Source of the DNA: Microglena sp. YARC
Taxonomy: Eukaryota > Chlorophyta > Chlorophyceae > Chlamydomonadales > Chlamydomonadaceae
Assembly: GCA_022414725.1 (NCBI GenBank)
Contig: CM039463.1
Span: forward strand, 72,147,574-72,211,573
DNA: 64,000 bases
Reading direction: 5' to 3'
Numbering within the stretch: the stretch's first letter is position 1; each line of letters begins with the position of its first letter. Made by a program: the position numbers and the translations under genes. The notes under the pieces were generated by a model. It did no database searches. It had not been told where the DNA came from and worked only from the letters and a program-made list of their open reading frames with translations. Of this stretch, positions 57,001 to 64,000 are shown piece by piece.

Positions 57001-59036
57001 ATTATAGTTTCGTGATGTTCTTGAGCCCCCCTTGACTCCATCAAGACGACGCACATATGTGGAGTCCAGTAGGGCACCAGGAACAAGCAACATAATCGAG
57101 CGGACCGAAGCCTGTTAGTTACTAGACCGTTGGCTGATGTAACAGGCTTCGTCTCGGGGGGGCGGACACACAGACGAACTTGAAACCCTTACAACTAGAC
57201 CGCCTAAGGCAGTCCGACCCAGAGCAACCGATAGGTTGGACTGCCTTAGGCGGTCTAGTCACAATACAACGGAGTGACCCTGGGGGCCCTCCAGAAAGGG
57301 GGGCTCCGCCCAAAAATACGCACCCCTTTCTCCCTTAGTAATGCTTTGTTATGACCAGTTCCAACTTCAACGCCCCCCACATTCCCCATCAACACCCCAT
57401 ACATCCACACCATCACTTCCATACCCATAGCCACACCACAAACCCACCCACCACCACCTACCTATACCCACCACCACCTACCTATACCCACCACCACCTA
57501 CCCATACCCACACCACATAAGAGTGCTTTGCTTTGGCCCACTCTGCTTATGACCCTGCCCCCCCCTGCGCTTGAGTAAGCCACCTACGACCCCCCCCCCC
57601 CCCCCCCCTCTATGCCCCCCAAAATACATACCCATCACTTTCATTCCCACACCACGTACCTACCCATCACCAACTACCCATACCCACACCCACACCACAT
57701 TGGAGTGCTTTGTCTCGGCCCACTCTGCTTACGATGTCCCCCCTGCCCTTGAGTAATCCACCTACAATATCCCCCCCCCCCCCCCCCCCCCCTCCCCTCC
57801 CCTCCTTCTATACCCCCATAAATCTATACCCATCAATTCCATACCCATACCCACACCACCTACCCACCCACCAGCACCTACCCATACCTGAACCATGCAG
57901 GAGTGCTTTGTCTCTGCCCACTCTGCTTCCGACCCCCCCCCTGCGCTTGAGTACTCCACCGCCACCGCTGCCAACGGATACCCATCACCACCTACCCATA
58001 CCCACACCATGTAGGAGTGCTTTGTTTCCGCCCACTCTGCTTACGACACCCCCCCTGCGCTTGAGTACTCCACCGCCACCGCTGCAAACGGATACGGCCC
58101 CTCCGCCATCGTGGACGTTGACGCCAACAGATACGACGCGCAGGCGGTGATGCTTGCGAACATGGAGAAGGTGAAGAACAACAAGGGAATCATGCAGCAA
58201 GTGACTGATAGGATGAAGAGGAACACTGGGCCCAGGCCTTCAGAAGATGGGGGTGGCATGGACCAGAACGACCGCCGCTACGACCAGGTAATGGAGGGGG
58301 GTGGTGTGGTGTGGTGGATATCCTATGGGGTGGTGTGGTGGATATCCTATGGGGTGGGGTGGTGGATATCCTATGGGGTGGGGTGGTGGATATCCTATGG
58401 GGTGGGGTGGTGGATATCCTATAACATCATATGTATATGGTTGGGAATATCCTATAACATCATATGTATATGGTTGGGAATATGCTGTTTTTCGGGTGTA
58501 TCGAACGACATTGTACGATTATGATAACGTGTTCCTCTTTTCTTTACAAAACAGTAGAGACCCAAAGGGGATATTACTGGCTCTAGCGTTACAACGTCGA
58601 TAACACAAAATCAAGTAAATGCATACAGATAAAAATTTAACCAATATTTTGGCATAAGGGGTGTCTAGGGAGTTGCTCGTATACAGAAGCAATCCCGATT
58701 CACAGCATTAGTTCCAATCCACTTTTAACCTTTCCTACAATTTTCTTGCTAACTTTTTTGAACCTGCCTCCCCCCCCACTCTTTCCAACCCAGGCCTATG
58801 CCTATGATGCAGCTCCACCGGCCAAGCAGCAACCAGCGTACCTGCAGCAGAAGCAGCACCAGGACTCAGATGTCCATGGCTATCCACAGACTAGGCCAGC
58901 AGCACAAGCAGGCCCTCACCCGAGCTTGTATGGCCCACCCCCGGGGTCCAGGTACATCAATCCCGCACCCCAAATGGAGCGAGTCCACGCCCAGCAGCAA
59001 GCTTGGGACCAGCAGGATCACCATGATGGCTACTAG
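50654..59036 (+). CDS. BAR-domain (amphiphysin/BIN/Rvs-like) membrane-curvature protein
   Basis: Exons 50654-50807, 51053-51273, 52486-52558, 54025-54132, 55989-56104, 58015-58287 and 58794-59036 join in phase with consensus GT-AG sites and give about 395 residues ending in TAG. Exons 1-5 (about residues 1-224) are charged and helical: VRQKVGMNGADKAF, MERDLRSMSKQVDGQFNSLK, PVKEWMVAYRTIQDRMKQLE, LELDSRRRTV and a QLERMR segment. The R-K-rich 'ldsrRrtv' helix after 'e.v..vkew' is the layout of a BAR domain, which dimerises and bends membranes in endocytosis. Exons 6-7 encode a disordered tail rich in Gln, Pro and Tyr; no SH3 is seen. An upstream start exon is likely; otherwise translation begins at MNGADK. 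The domain call is by eye. Confidence 0.68.
51053..51273 (+). CDS. BAR gene exon 2
   Basis: 221 nt between TTCCCAG and GTACGT. It completes a Gly codon and encodes QFNSLKDILLSPLPRAWDMG through VKEWMVAYRTIQ, ending in phase 0. Confidence 0.75.
51290..51480. repeat. ~21-bp GGGGGTGCCTTGGGTGTACC tandem repeats (BAR intron 2)
   Basis: About eight imperfect units following the exon 2 donor. Confidence 0.75.
51725..51835. repeat. TCATATGATAT palindromic element
   Basis: It shares GCATCATATGAT, TAGGCTAAACTACC and GTCTGACTAGGC blocks with elements at about 1905-2065, 34725-34870 and 54720-55080. Confidence 0.6.
51885..52125 (+). mobile_element. Non-autonomous repeat, GCGGAGCCCCCC family, copy A
   Basis: TTTGGCGGAGCCCCCCCTTC, GAAGCCTGACACGTCGGCCA, GTTGCCACCTGTCGCTC and GTCCGCCAATTTTTAG blocks recur in the same order at 59083-59385, and in part, inverted, at about 57090-57318. 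Confidence 0.65.
52336..52400. repeat. C tract and CA microsatellite
   Basis: A run of about 30 C is followed by CACACACACC, just upstream of the exon 3 acceptor. Confidence 0.9.
52486..52558 (+). CDS. BAR gene exon 3
   Basis: 73 nt after TCTAACAG, encoding DRMKQLESVRLELDSRRRTV then TDVE, before GTAAGC. A 43-nt copy of its end with a GTAAGC donor lies downstream at 52860-52902. Confidence 0.75.
52575..52857. repeat. TG microsatellite (BAR intron 3)
   Basis: GTGTGTGCATGTTTGTG-type repeats directly abut the partial exon 3 copy. Confidence 0.9.
52860..52902 (+). pseudogene. Donor-side copy of BAR exon 3
   Basis: It matches the last 41 nt of exon 3 with one substitution (GAG for GAC, Glu for Asp) plus a GTAAGC donor, but has no acceptor. 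It abuts a TG microsatellite. Confidence 0.85.
53290..53895 (+). pseudogene. Four acceptor-side copies of BAR exon 4
   Basis: Copies starting right after a CAG at 53290, 53501, 53722 and 53879 repeat GTCAGCTTGAGCGAATGCG with 17-35 nt of exon homology before diverging. Their preceding intron (TGCATCCCAAACCTGCAG type) is duplicated too. Confidence 0.82.
54025..54132 (+). CDS. BAR gene exon 4
   Basis: 108 nt after CTACTGCAG and before GTGAGT, encoding QLERMRANVHTLGSKGMAEM then EKLTNTELNKREKMM. It is flanked upstream by four acceptor-side copies and downstream by two donor-side copies. Confidence 0.75.
54328..54720 (+). pseudogene. Donor-side copies of BAR exon 4 passing into a 57-bp array
   Basis: AACAAGAGGGAGAAGATGATG recurs at 54328-54352 and 54485-54513, followed by donor-like GTGCTT or GTGAGT. 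From 54545 a ~57-bp unit with GATGCGTGAGTCATTTG and AAGGAACGGGGCAATATG repeats about four times. Confidence 0.8.
54720..55080. repeat. GATATGATATGATG repeats with palindromic element copies
   Basis: Two or three copies of a block with GTAGACCTAAGCTAAACTGC, TATTGTGTGCACATG and TTCACTTCAGCCTAGTCAG. Confidence 0.65.
55081..55830. repeat. (ACTCC/ACACC)n microsatellite (BAR intron 4)
   Basis: CACTCCACTACACCACA variants fill about 750 bp. Confidence 0.92.
55874..55965 (+). pseudogene. Acceptor-side copies of BAR exon 5
   Basis: GCATGCTCAATTCCAGGATG, the start of exon 5, occurs at 55874, followed by three short repeats of GATGTGGAGCGAACTG, before the true exon at 55989. Confidence 0.8.
55989..56104 (+). 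CDS. BAR gene exon 5
   Basis: 116 nt after CCTTCTAG and before GTGGGT, encoding THAQFQDVERTVYNSLFTLV then RDTSVLREYTAAALQIIQ. Acceptor-side and donor-side copies lie on the expected sides. Confidence 0.75.
56218..56702 (+). pseudogene. Three donor-side copies of BAR exon 5
   Basis: Copies at 56218-56297, about 56346-56427 and 56640-56702 repeat the CACCCTTGTGCGAGACAC to GTGGGTGGTG region with increasing decay, including a stop in the second. Confidence 0.82.
56705..56960. repeat. ~29-bp tandem repeat (BAR intron 5)
   Basis: GTAGCTGAGAGAGCACACGG then CATCTGAAA, about nine copies. It seems to arise from the last decayed exon 5 copy, which contains CCGAGAGAAAACACGG. Confidence 0.85.
57090..57318 (-). 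mobile_element. GCGGAGCCCCCC family, copy B, with hairpin
   Basis: Inverted relative to copy A. It contains perfect-looking inverted arms ACTAGACCGCCTAAGGCAG (about 57194-57219) and CTGCCTTAGGCGGTCTAG (57234-57259), and a second pair GAAGCCTGTTA/TAACAGGCTTC. Confidence 0.6.
57521..57980 (+). pseudogene. Three acceptor-side copies of BAR exon 6
   Basis: GAGTGCTTTG plus CCCACTCTGCTTACGAC starts at 57521, 57703 and 57901. The last matches about 80 nt of the exon. Each is followed by CCCATACCCACACCA intron units; the first two run into C tracts. Confidence 0.85.
58015..58287 (+). CDS. BAR gene exon 6
   Basis: 273 nt after ACCATGTAG and before GTAATG, phase 0 at both ends. It encodes ECFVSAHSAYDTPPALEYST through QNDRRYDQ. 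Three copies of its first part with acceptor-like ends lie upstream. Confidence 0.75.
58298..58420. repeat. 24-bp tandem repeat (BAR intron 6)
   Basis: GGTGGATATCCTATGGGGTG repeated about five times just after the exon 6 donor. Confidence 0.88.
58794..59036 (+). CDS. BAR gene last exon
   Basis: 243 nt after CCAACCCAG, encoding a Pro/Gln/Tyr-rich tail (AYAYDAAPPAKQQPAYLQQK onward) and stopping at TAG (59034-59036). Confidence 0.78.
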   Translation, partial: AYAYDAAPPAKQQPAYLQQKQHQDSDVHGYPQTRPAAQAGPHPSLYGPPPGSRYINPAPQMERVHAQQQAWDQQDHHDGY

Positions 59037-59082
59037 TCCACAATACCCCCTGTCCTCATCCCGTCCATCACATGATGCTGAT

Positions 59083-59385
59083 GATTACGTTTTTGGTGAA
59101 GCCCCCCCTCCTAGGGGGCGGGAGGCCCAAGATTCACCCCATTGTCTGTTTGTCCGTCCAACCAACTGAAAACGCGAAGCCTGACACGTCAGCCAACTGT
59201 CTCAGTCCGCCTATTGAATTGATATGGGCGGAATAGCTTACCCCTTGACGGTTGATATGATATGATATGATTTGATTTGAGCCATACCTAACTGGCTTCG
59301 GTCAGCTCCAGTCCGTTGCCACCTGTCGTTCCGTTGCCAGTACTATCCGCCAATTTTCCGTGTTGCTTGCGACACTGCATATGGC
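59083..59385 (+). mobile_element. GCGGAGCCCCCC family, copy C
   Basis: It lies just after the BAR stop codon and carries the same block order as copy A, with a GATATGATATGATATG interruption. Confidence 0.6.
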
Positions 59386-60200
59386 TTGTCATGGTGCCGT
59401 ACTGGACTCTAAATGTGCCCTCGGCTTGCTTGAGTTGAGGAGGACTAAGAGATTGTATCGACAGAGTGGTGATGCGTGTTCAGCTAAGTGATAGTTATCT
59501 TTCCTAGTAACCCTACAGCAGCCTGCACCTGTTCAGGTTGTTAAACAGGTGTTCAGGGTGCTTCTAGGTAGCTCCCCTGGGTTTCTACTCGGCCAAATCT
59601 AAATTTAGTGCATCTGGAAGCTGGCACGATTAGCTTTCTAGCACTGTTAAAATCTTGGGGCTTGGCCAAATGGCTGGCTCAGGGACCTACCTAGAAGCTG
59701 CTGCTTGTAGCTGAAACTGAAAAATGAGCAGGGTGCTTCGTACCTTGCTAGGATTGGATTGTTACATGGTTTTTCAGCCAAACCCGGAGACCAGGAAGCC
59801 ATGTAAGCAGATAAGACAGTTTAAAAACTTGTCCAGGTCCAGGTAGGGTACCTTGCTTGATTAGGCTACGTGCCTTGCTAGATTAATCCTTGTTCTACTG
59901 TGGCCCTGCCAGTTTAGGCAATCTCCCTGCATCATTTTTTATTGACCGTTTATTTGTTGACACCCACAATATAACTTCATTAATATAATTAATTTGTTGG
60001 TATCCCCCATGAGAAGGTGACTTGCCTCGCCTCACAGTCAATTCTATTTGGTAACAATAGATTTCCGTCTACGTAACCCACACTCACTGTTGGTTACAGA
60101 GATGGGAAAAGGTGACTTGCTTCGCCTCACAGTCAATTCTATTTGGTAACAAAGAGAAGAGATTTCTGTCTACGTAACCCACACTCACTGTTGGTTACAG
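59386..60200. repeat. 3' flank of the BAR gene with palindromic and duplicated segments
   Basis: A GCTTCTAGGTAGCTCCC / GGGACCTACCTAGAAGC palindromic element spans 59555-59705. A ~97-bp segment (GCCTCACAGTCAATTCTATT to ACAGAGATGGGAAA) is directly duplicated at 60016-60108 and 60111-60208. Confidence 0.7.
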
Positions 60201-60779
60201 AGATGGGAAATGTGCAAACATTCCTTATGCCCTAATTGTTGTTGTACTTGAAGCTTTTTTTTTTAATTTCAAGTCGTGGCTTTTGTATGCACATTATGTG
60301 CATGTGTGTGTATGTGTGTATGCACATTGTGTATGTGTGTATGCACATTATGTATGTACCCATGTACCGCAGTTGTTACCTGTCCTGTACTTGCAAGCTG
60401 TACCGCACTGCACCGCGGTTAGTACCGTAGTTGTTACTTGTCCTGTACCTACACACTGTACCGCACTTGTTACCTGTGCTGTACTTGCAAGCTTTCTGCT
60501 AACGCTCCATGCATGTCCCCTGTATTGTGTAGTTCAAAAATGTATGAGTGCAGTATTCTCCCTTTGCACTCATATTATATTTTTTTGTTTAGCCGCTGTA
60601 ATCATTTCGACTGGCTCCTTTCCACCTGGGAGACCTTGACCAGTGGGCAGCGCCTTCCTCGTTGCCCCTTCTTTCTCTAGGTGACGACATCACCCTATGG
60701 CCCAGAACACCCCCTTGTCCCTCTGCCTTAAGCCTTCCTGCGTATAACCACCTTGGGCACAATATGGCAGGTCCGTTCG
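60201..60779. other. Unassigned sequence with short repeats
   Basis: TGCACATTATGTATGTG and ACCGCAGTTGTTACCTGTCC repeats at 60285-60490. No gene is seen. Confidence 0.45.
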
Positions 60780-61176
60780 TCCCGGGTTGACAGACTCCCC
60801 TCTTTCTGTTTCCACACTTAGTTCCCTCCTTAGTCCCCCCCCCCATTCCCCTTCGGTTCCCCCTTAGTTTCCCTCTTTAGTCCCCCTTAGTTTGATTCTC
60901 CTCATCACCCATCAGAACCGAATGGCTCAGTGGCAGAGCAAAGGGGAAATATTGAGGCGTGTGCGGGGTTCGAACCCCCTTGAGTGCGCTTGGGCCCTAC
61001 CAGGGGGTCGTCGACCGGCACGGTAACTGGTGTCTAGATGCGATGTTGGCTCCAGCAGCGTATACTTACGTTCCGGTTCCCTTAATCCCACTGGGCACGT
61101 CCTTAGAGGTCATTGTGACAAAAAAAATGTTGCTTCTCCTCTATCAGTTTTCTGTTCCGGTGACAGATAAAGGTTG

Positions 61177-61226
<50 letters not shown>

Positions 61227-61510
61227 TCTTAGGTCTTTTTCTCAGTAGTCATAGCCCCTTCTCTTGGGCTTACTGTTTTGGGCTTCCTCGTTGCCTCTCT
61301 GGTTTGTTTGTCTTCTGTTCCTATCCTCCTTTGTCCCTTCAGTCGCCCTTGTGATGTCCGTCCCTTAGCTGTCCCTTAGCCGTTCTTGTCTTTTTCTTCG
61401 GTCTTTTCTCCTCACTTGGGTCTTTTCTCCTCTCTCTTTTCTCCTGGCCACAAATAGCTAGTTTTATCAGTTGCACCTTTTCCTGGTTCCCCCTTGGGTA
61501 AAAAAAACAT
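60780..61510 (+). mobile_element. Interspersed repeat with A-rich 3' end, copy 1 (interrupted by a SINE)
   Basis: Blocks CCCTTAGTTTCCC, CTCTATCAG, GGTTGCAAT, a C tract, GGTTTGTTTGTCTTCTGTTC and CAGTTGCACCTTTTCCTGG, then A-rich sequence, recur inverted at 62385-62960 and in part at 63625-63830. The A-rich end suggests a non-LTR retrotransposon tail. Confidence 0.65.
60902..61130 (+). mobile_element. SINE-like insertion with tRNA head and poly-A
   Basis: A-box ATGGCTCAGTGGCAGAGC and B-box GGGGTTCGAACCCCC sit about 30 bp apart, and the element ends ACAAAAAAAATG. TTCTCCT on both sides may be the target duplication. It splits the repeat at 60780-61510. Confidence 0.6.
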
Positions 61511-61689
61511 CCAAGAAAGCGTGAGAGAAAGTGTCAGCAGTGTGCAGCTGTAAGCAGTTAGGACTTGAGCAGGCAATGAAGGGGAGTTCGTCTTGGTTGA
61601 CCCCTTGGAAGCGGCCTCATACATGGGCGAGGAACGCGTTGCAGCCCAAGGTGGCGTTTTTTTTTACATTTGTAAAAAAAGAAAAAACA

Positions 61690-62385
61690 TCCTACAGCAG
61701 CAGATGTTTTGACACCAGCAGTAGCAGACTCGGTGTTGACACCCACAGCAACAGCTTTGGTACCCACACACTCTCCTATAGTATCCACCCCCCCATCTCT
61801 GCTCCCCTCTAACTCTGCACTAGCAGAGTCTCCATCTTCCCCTGTCCAAGATCCCTTCCTCTCCGTCGCTCCCCCCTTATCCTCCTCCCCCTCTCCAGCC
61901 GCCTCTACCTCAGCTCCTCCAGAGTCTCCCTCTACCCCAGCTCAAGACCCTCCTATCTCCGCTCCCCCTGCCCCTTGCGGACCCATCGCTCCCAACCCCC
62001 GTCTCATCTCTGATGCAGCAGCTGCTGCTGGTGCTGCCGCCATCTCAAGGGCAAACCAGACTCCTCCTGCCCATCCCTGTCCCCTTTCTATTCTCCTCCC
62101 TCCCTCCCTCTCCTGTCCCTCCCGCTTCCCCCAGCCCACTGGCCACCCGATGTCCCTCCCACGCCCCTTCCTTACCACTCTCCGCCGTCACTCCTCCCCT
62201 TTTTTTGACTGATGAGGCCAACTACCTTTTCTCCCCCCTTGTGCCCCCCTCCAGCCACCAGCAATCTGGACTCTCTATCAGACACCCAGCATGATCAGCT
62301 TTGCTGCCCCATTTGTCTCAACCCCTTTGGGGCCGAGCCCCCTTATTGGACATCTTGTGCGCTCTCCTTCCACTTCACTTTTTTT
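61690..62385 (+). pseudogene. Pro/Ser/Ala-rich frame and truncated RING-like finger
   Basis: A low-complexity frame (61709-62212: repeated SPSSPVQDP / SPSTPAQDP blocks) is followed in another phase by HDQLCCPICLNPFGAEPP then WTSCALSFHF. That is a C-x2-C...C-x-(H)-x2-H pattern like the start of a RING finger. It is cut off by the poly-T end of the inverted repeat at 62385. Possibly a remnant of a retroelement or host RING protein. Confidence 0.4.
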
Positions 62386-62960
62386 TTATACAAATGGGGG
62401 AACCAGAAAAAGGCGCAACTGATAAAACCTAGCCCTTTGTGACCAAGGAGAAAAGACCATGGGAAAAAAAGAACGGCTAAGGGACAGCTAAGGGACGGAC
62501 ACCACCTTGGCGACTGAAGGGACAAAGGAGAACAGGAACAGAAGACAAACAAACCAGAGAGGCAAGGAGGAAGCCCAAAACCAGTAAGCCCAAGAGAAGG
62601 GGCTAGGACTACTAAGAAAAAGACCTAAGAAGGGGGGGGGGGGGGGGGGAAACATTGCAACCTCTATCAGTCACCGGATCAGAAGATTGATAGAGGAAAT
62701 GCAAACTAAGGAGGACTAAAAAGGAAAACTATGCGAGAAACTAAGATAACAAAAAAGGGTGGGGGGGAGGGATAACTAAGGAGGAAACTAAGGGGGAAAC
62801 TAAGGGTGGAAACTGAACTAGGGGAAGCAAACTCAGGGAGAAACTGCGAAAACAAGCCAAAAGCGGGGACGCGACCAGAAAAGAAGAAAGACAACTTGAA
62901 TAAAAGCGAAATCCTAAAAGACTGGTCAGGGCAGGTAAACAACAGGAACATAGACAGAGA
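62385..62960 (-). mobile_element. Interspersed repeat, copy 2 (inverted)
   Basis: Same block order as 60780-61510 on the opposite strand, with its A tail at 62378-62390 (plus-strand T run) abutting the RING-like frame. It lacks the SINE. Confidence 0.65.
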
Positions 62961-62964
62961 CAGT

Positions 62965-63330
62965 ATCAAGATCTAGATCTTGATCTGGATCTTAGCTCAG
63001 ATCTGGATCTTGATCTTGGTCCAGATCTAGACCTAGACTTGGAACGTGGTTGTGAGCTGTGTCCAAATTTGGAACCTGATCCTGATCTGGGTCAGGGTCT
63101 TGATCTGGGGCTTGGGCTGGTTCTAGGTCAGGGTCTAGATCAGGGTCTAGATCTGGGGCTTGGGCTGGATCTAGGTCAGGGTCTAGATCAGGGTCTAGAG
63201 CTGGGGCTGGATCTGGGTCAGGGTCTAGAGCAGGGTCTAGATCTGGGGAATGGGCTGGATCTTGGTCAGGGTCTAGATCAGGGTCTAGATCTAGGGCTTG
63301 GGCTAGGGTCTGGGATTGTATGGAGCGCTG
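62965..63330. repeat. 18-bp GATCTGGGTCAGGGTCTA-type minisatellite
   Basis: Variants GATCTGGGGCTTGGGCTG and GATCAGGGTCTAGATCTG alternate. The period keeps a GLDLGQ-like frame open. No start or splice evidence for a gene. Confidence 0.8.
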
Positions 63331-64000
63331 GGGCCATGGGGATATTTATTTCCATGGTGCGGGTATCAGGCTCCTGGTCACCGGGAGTGACCCCAATCAT
63401 GGTGCAAAAGATCGGGGGGGGCCCATAAGCTTGCAAAGGAAGCCACTGTGAGTGAGCAATCTAGGCCACGCCACCAATCTTGACAGAAGGCGCCATTATC
63501 AAGGTGTCGAAGATCCGTCTGGGTGCGCATCCAGCCCCTGACGAAGGCTTGGTGAAGGTGACCAAGGGCAAGGCAGATAGCCTTGTGGTGAAGGGGCTCA
63601 GAATGTTCCCGTCTGTCAGCCCGGGACGTACTGTTTTGGGCTTCTTCCTTGCCTCTCTGGTTTGTTTGTCTTCTGTTCTTGTCCTCCTTTGTTTCTTCAG
63701 TCGCCCAGGTGGTGTCCGTCCCTTAACTGTCCCTTAGCCGTTCTTGTTTTTTTCTATGGTCTTTTCTCATTGGTCACCAAGGGCTAGTTTTTATCAGTTG
63801 CGCCTTTTCCTGGTTCCACCCTTTGTAAAAGAAAAATACACACACACAGATCATACCTTCTCCGTCCCTGTTCCTTCCCTTCTTTCCTTGACTCCTCTTG
63901 CCACTCCCCTTCCTCTCCACGTGCTGAAAGCGCACGTTGGTGGCACTCAGCCCCTCCCCCTCTACAGGCAAGCTTCCCCGCTCAAGCTTCGCCCCCTCAC
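63331..64000 (+). other. Unassigned flank with repeat copy 3
   Basis: 63627-63835 is the third copy of the A-tailed repeat (TGTTTTGGGCTTCTTCCTTG to TTTTCCTGGTTCCACCC then A-rich). No gene is seen in the rest. Confidence 0.5.

Noticed and set aside
60918..60980. Functional tRNA gene
   Set aside because: A- and B-boxes are present but acceptor strands do not pair and the sequence continues to a poly-A end, as in a SINE.
63039..63428. GLDLGQ-repeat protein of about 129 residues
   Set aside because: The frame follows an 18-bp minisatellite whose period is divisible by three; no splice site, start context or conserved domain supports it.

Overview
This is eukaryotic nuclear DNA, most likely from a chlorophyte green alga. 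The reasons are spliceosomal GT-AG genes with short exons and repeat-filled introns, plant/algal-type protein families, TTTAGGG-type motifs inside an intron, tRNA-headed SINE-like elements, and a Ty1/copia element of the general kind known from volvocine algae. A chlamydomonadalean (volvocine or Dunaliella-like) source is inference, not proof. Most long open frames in the window are artefacts of CA/TG, CCCACC and other tandem repeats.

Three real host genes can be reconstructed exon by exon. (1) An FKBP-type peptidyl-prolyl isomerase gene lies on the minus strand, from the ATG at 8923 leftward off the window (exons 8831-8923, 4572-4683, about 942-1034). (2) A TruA/PUS1-family tRNA pseudouridine synthase gene lies on the minus strand from the ATG at 46229 (exons 45854-46229, 44147-44259, 40585-40638, then copies of a ~30-nt exon at 33.3-34.7 kb). 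It runs into a 1000-N assembly gap at 32271-33270. (3) A BAR-domain protein gene lies on the plus strand (exons between 50654 and 59036, stop at 59036).

Region by region: 1-8.9 kb FKBP gene and its expanded introns; 10.1-15.2 kb a nearly intact copia retrotransposon with 5-bp target duplication; 15.3-18.5 kb SINE-like and palindromic repeats; 18.5-27.0 kb a satellite of about 180 units of 47 bp; 27-32.3 kb degenerate repeats; 32.3-33.3 kb gap; 33.3-46.2 kb pseudouridine synthase gene; 46.2-50.6 kb intergenic repeats with a tRNA-Ile(AAU)-like gene whose 3' half precedes its 5' half (permuted); 50.6-59.0 kb BAR gene; 59-64 kb interspersed repeats and a truncated RING-like frame.

The main discovery candidate is a rule shared by all three genes. 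Introns have grown by repeated tandem duplication of segments that cross an exon/intron boundary. Fragments carrying a 3' splice site plus the first part of an exon lie upstream of the intact exon. Fragments carrying the last part of an exon plus a 5' splice site lie downstream. One complete exon sits between them. The break points often abut homopolymers or microsatellites. The second candidate is the permuted tRNA gene, with every cloverleaf stem paired and oligo-T immediately after its 5' half.
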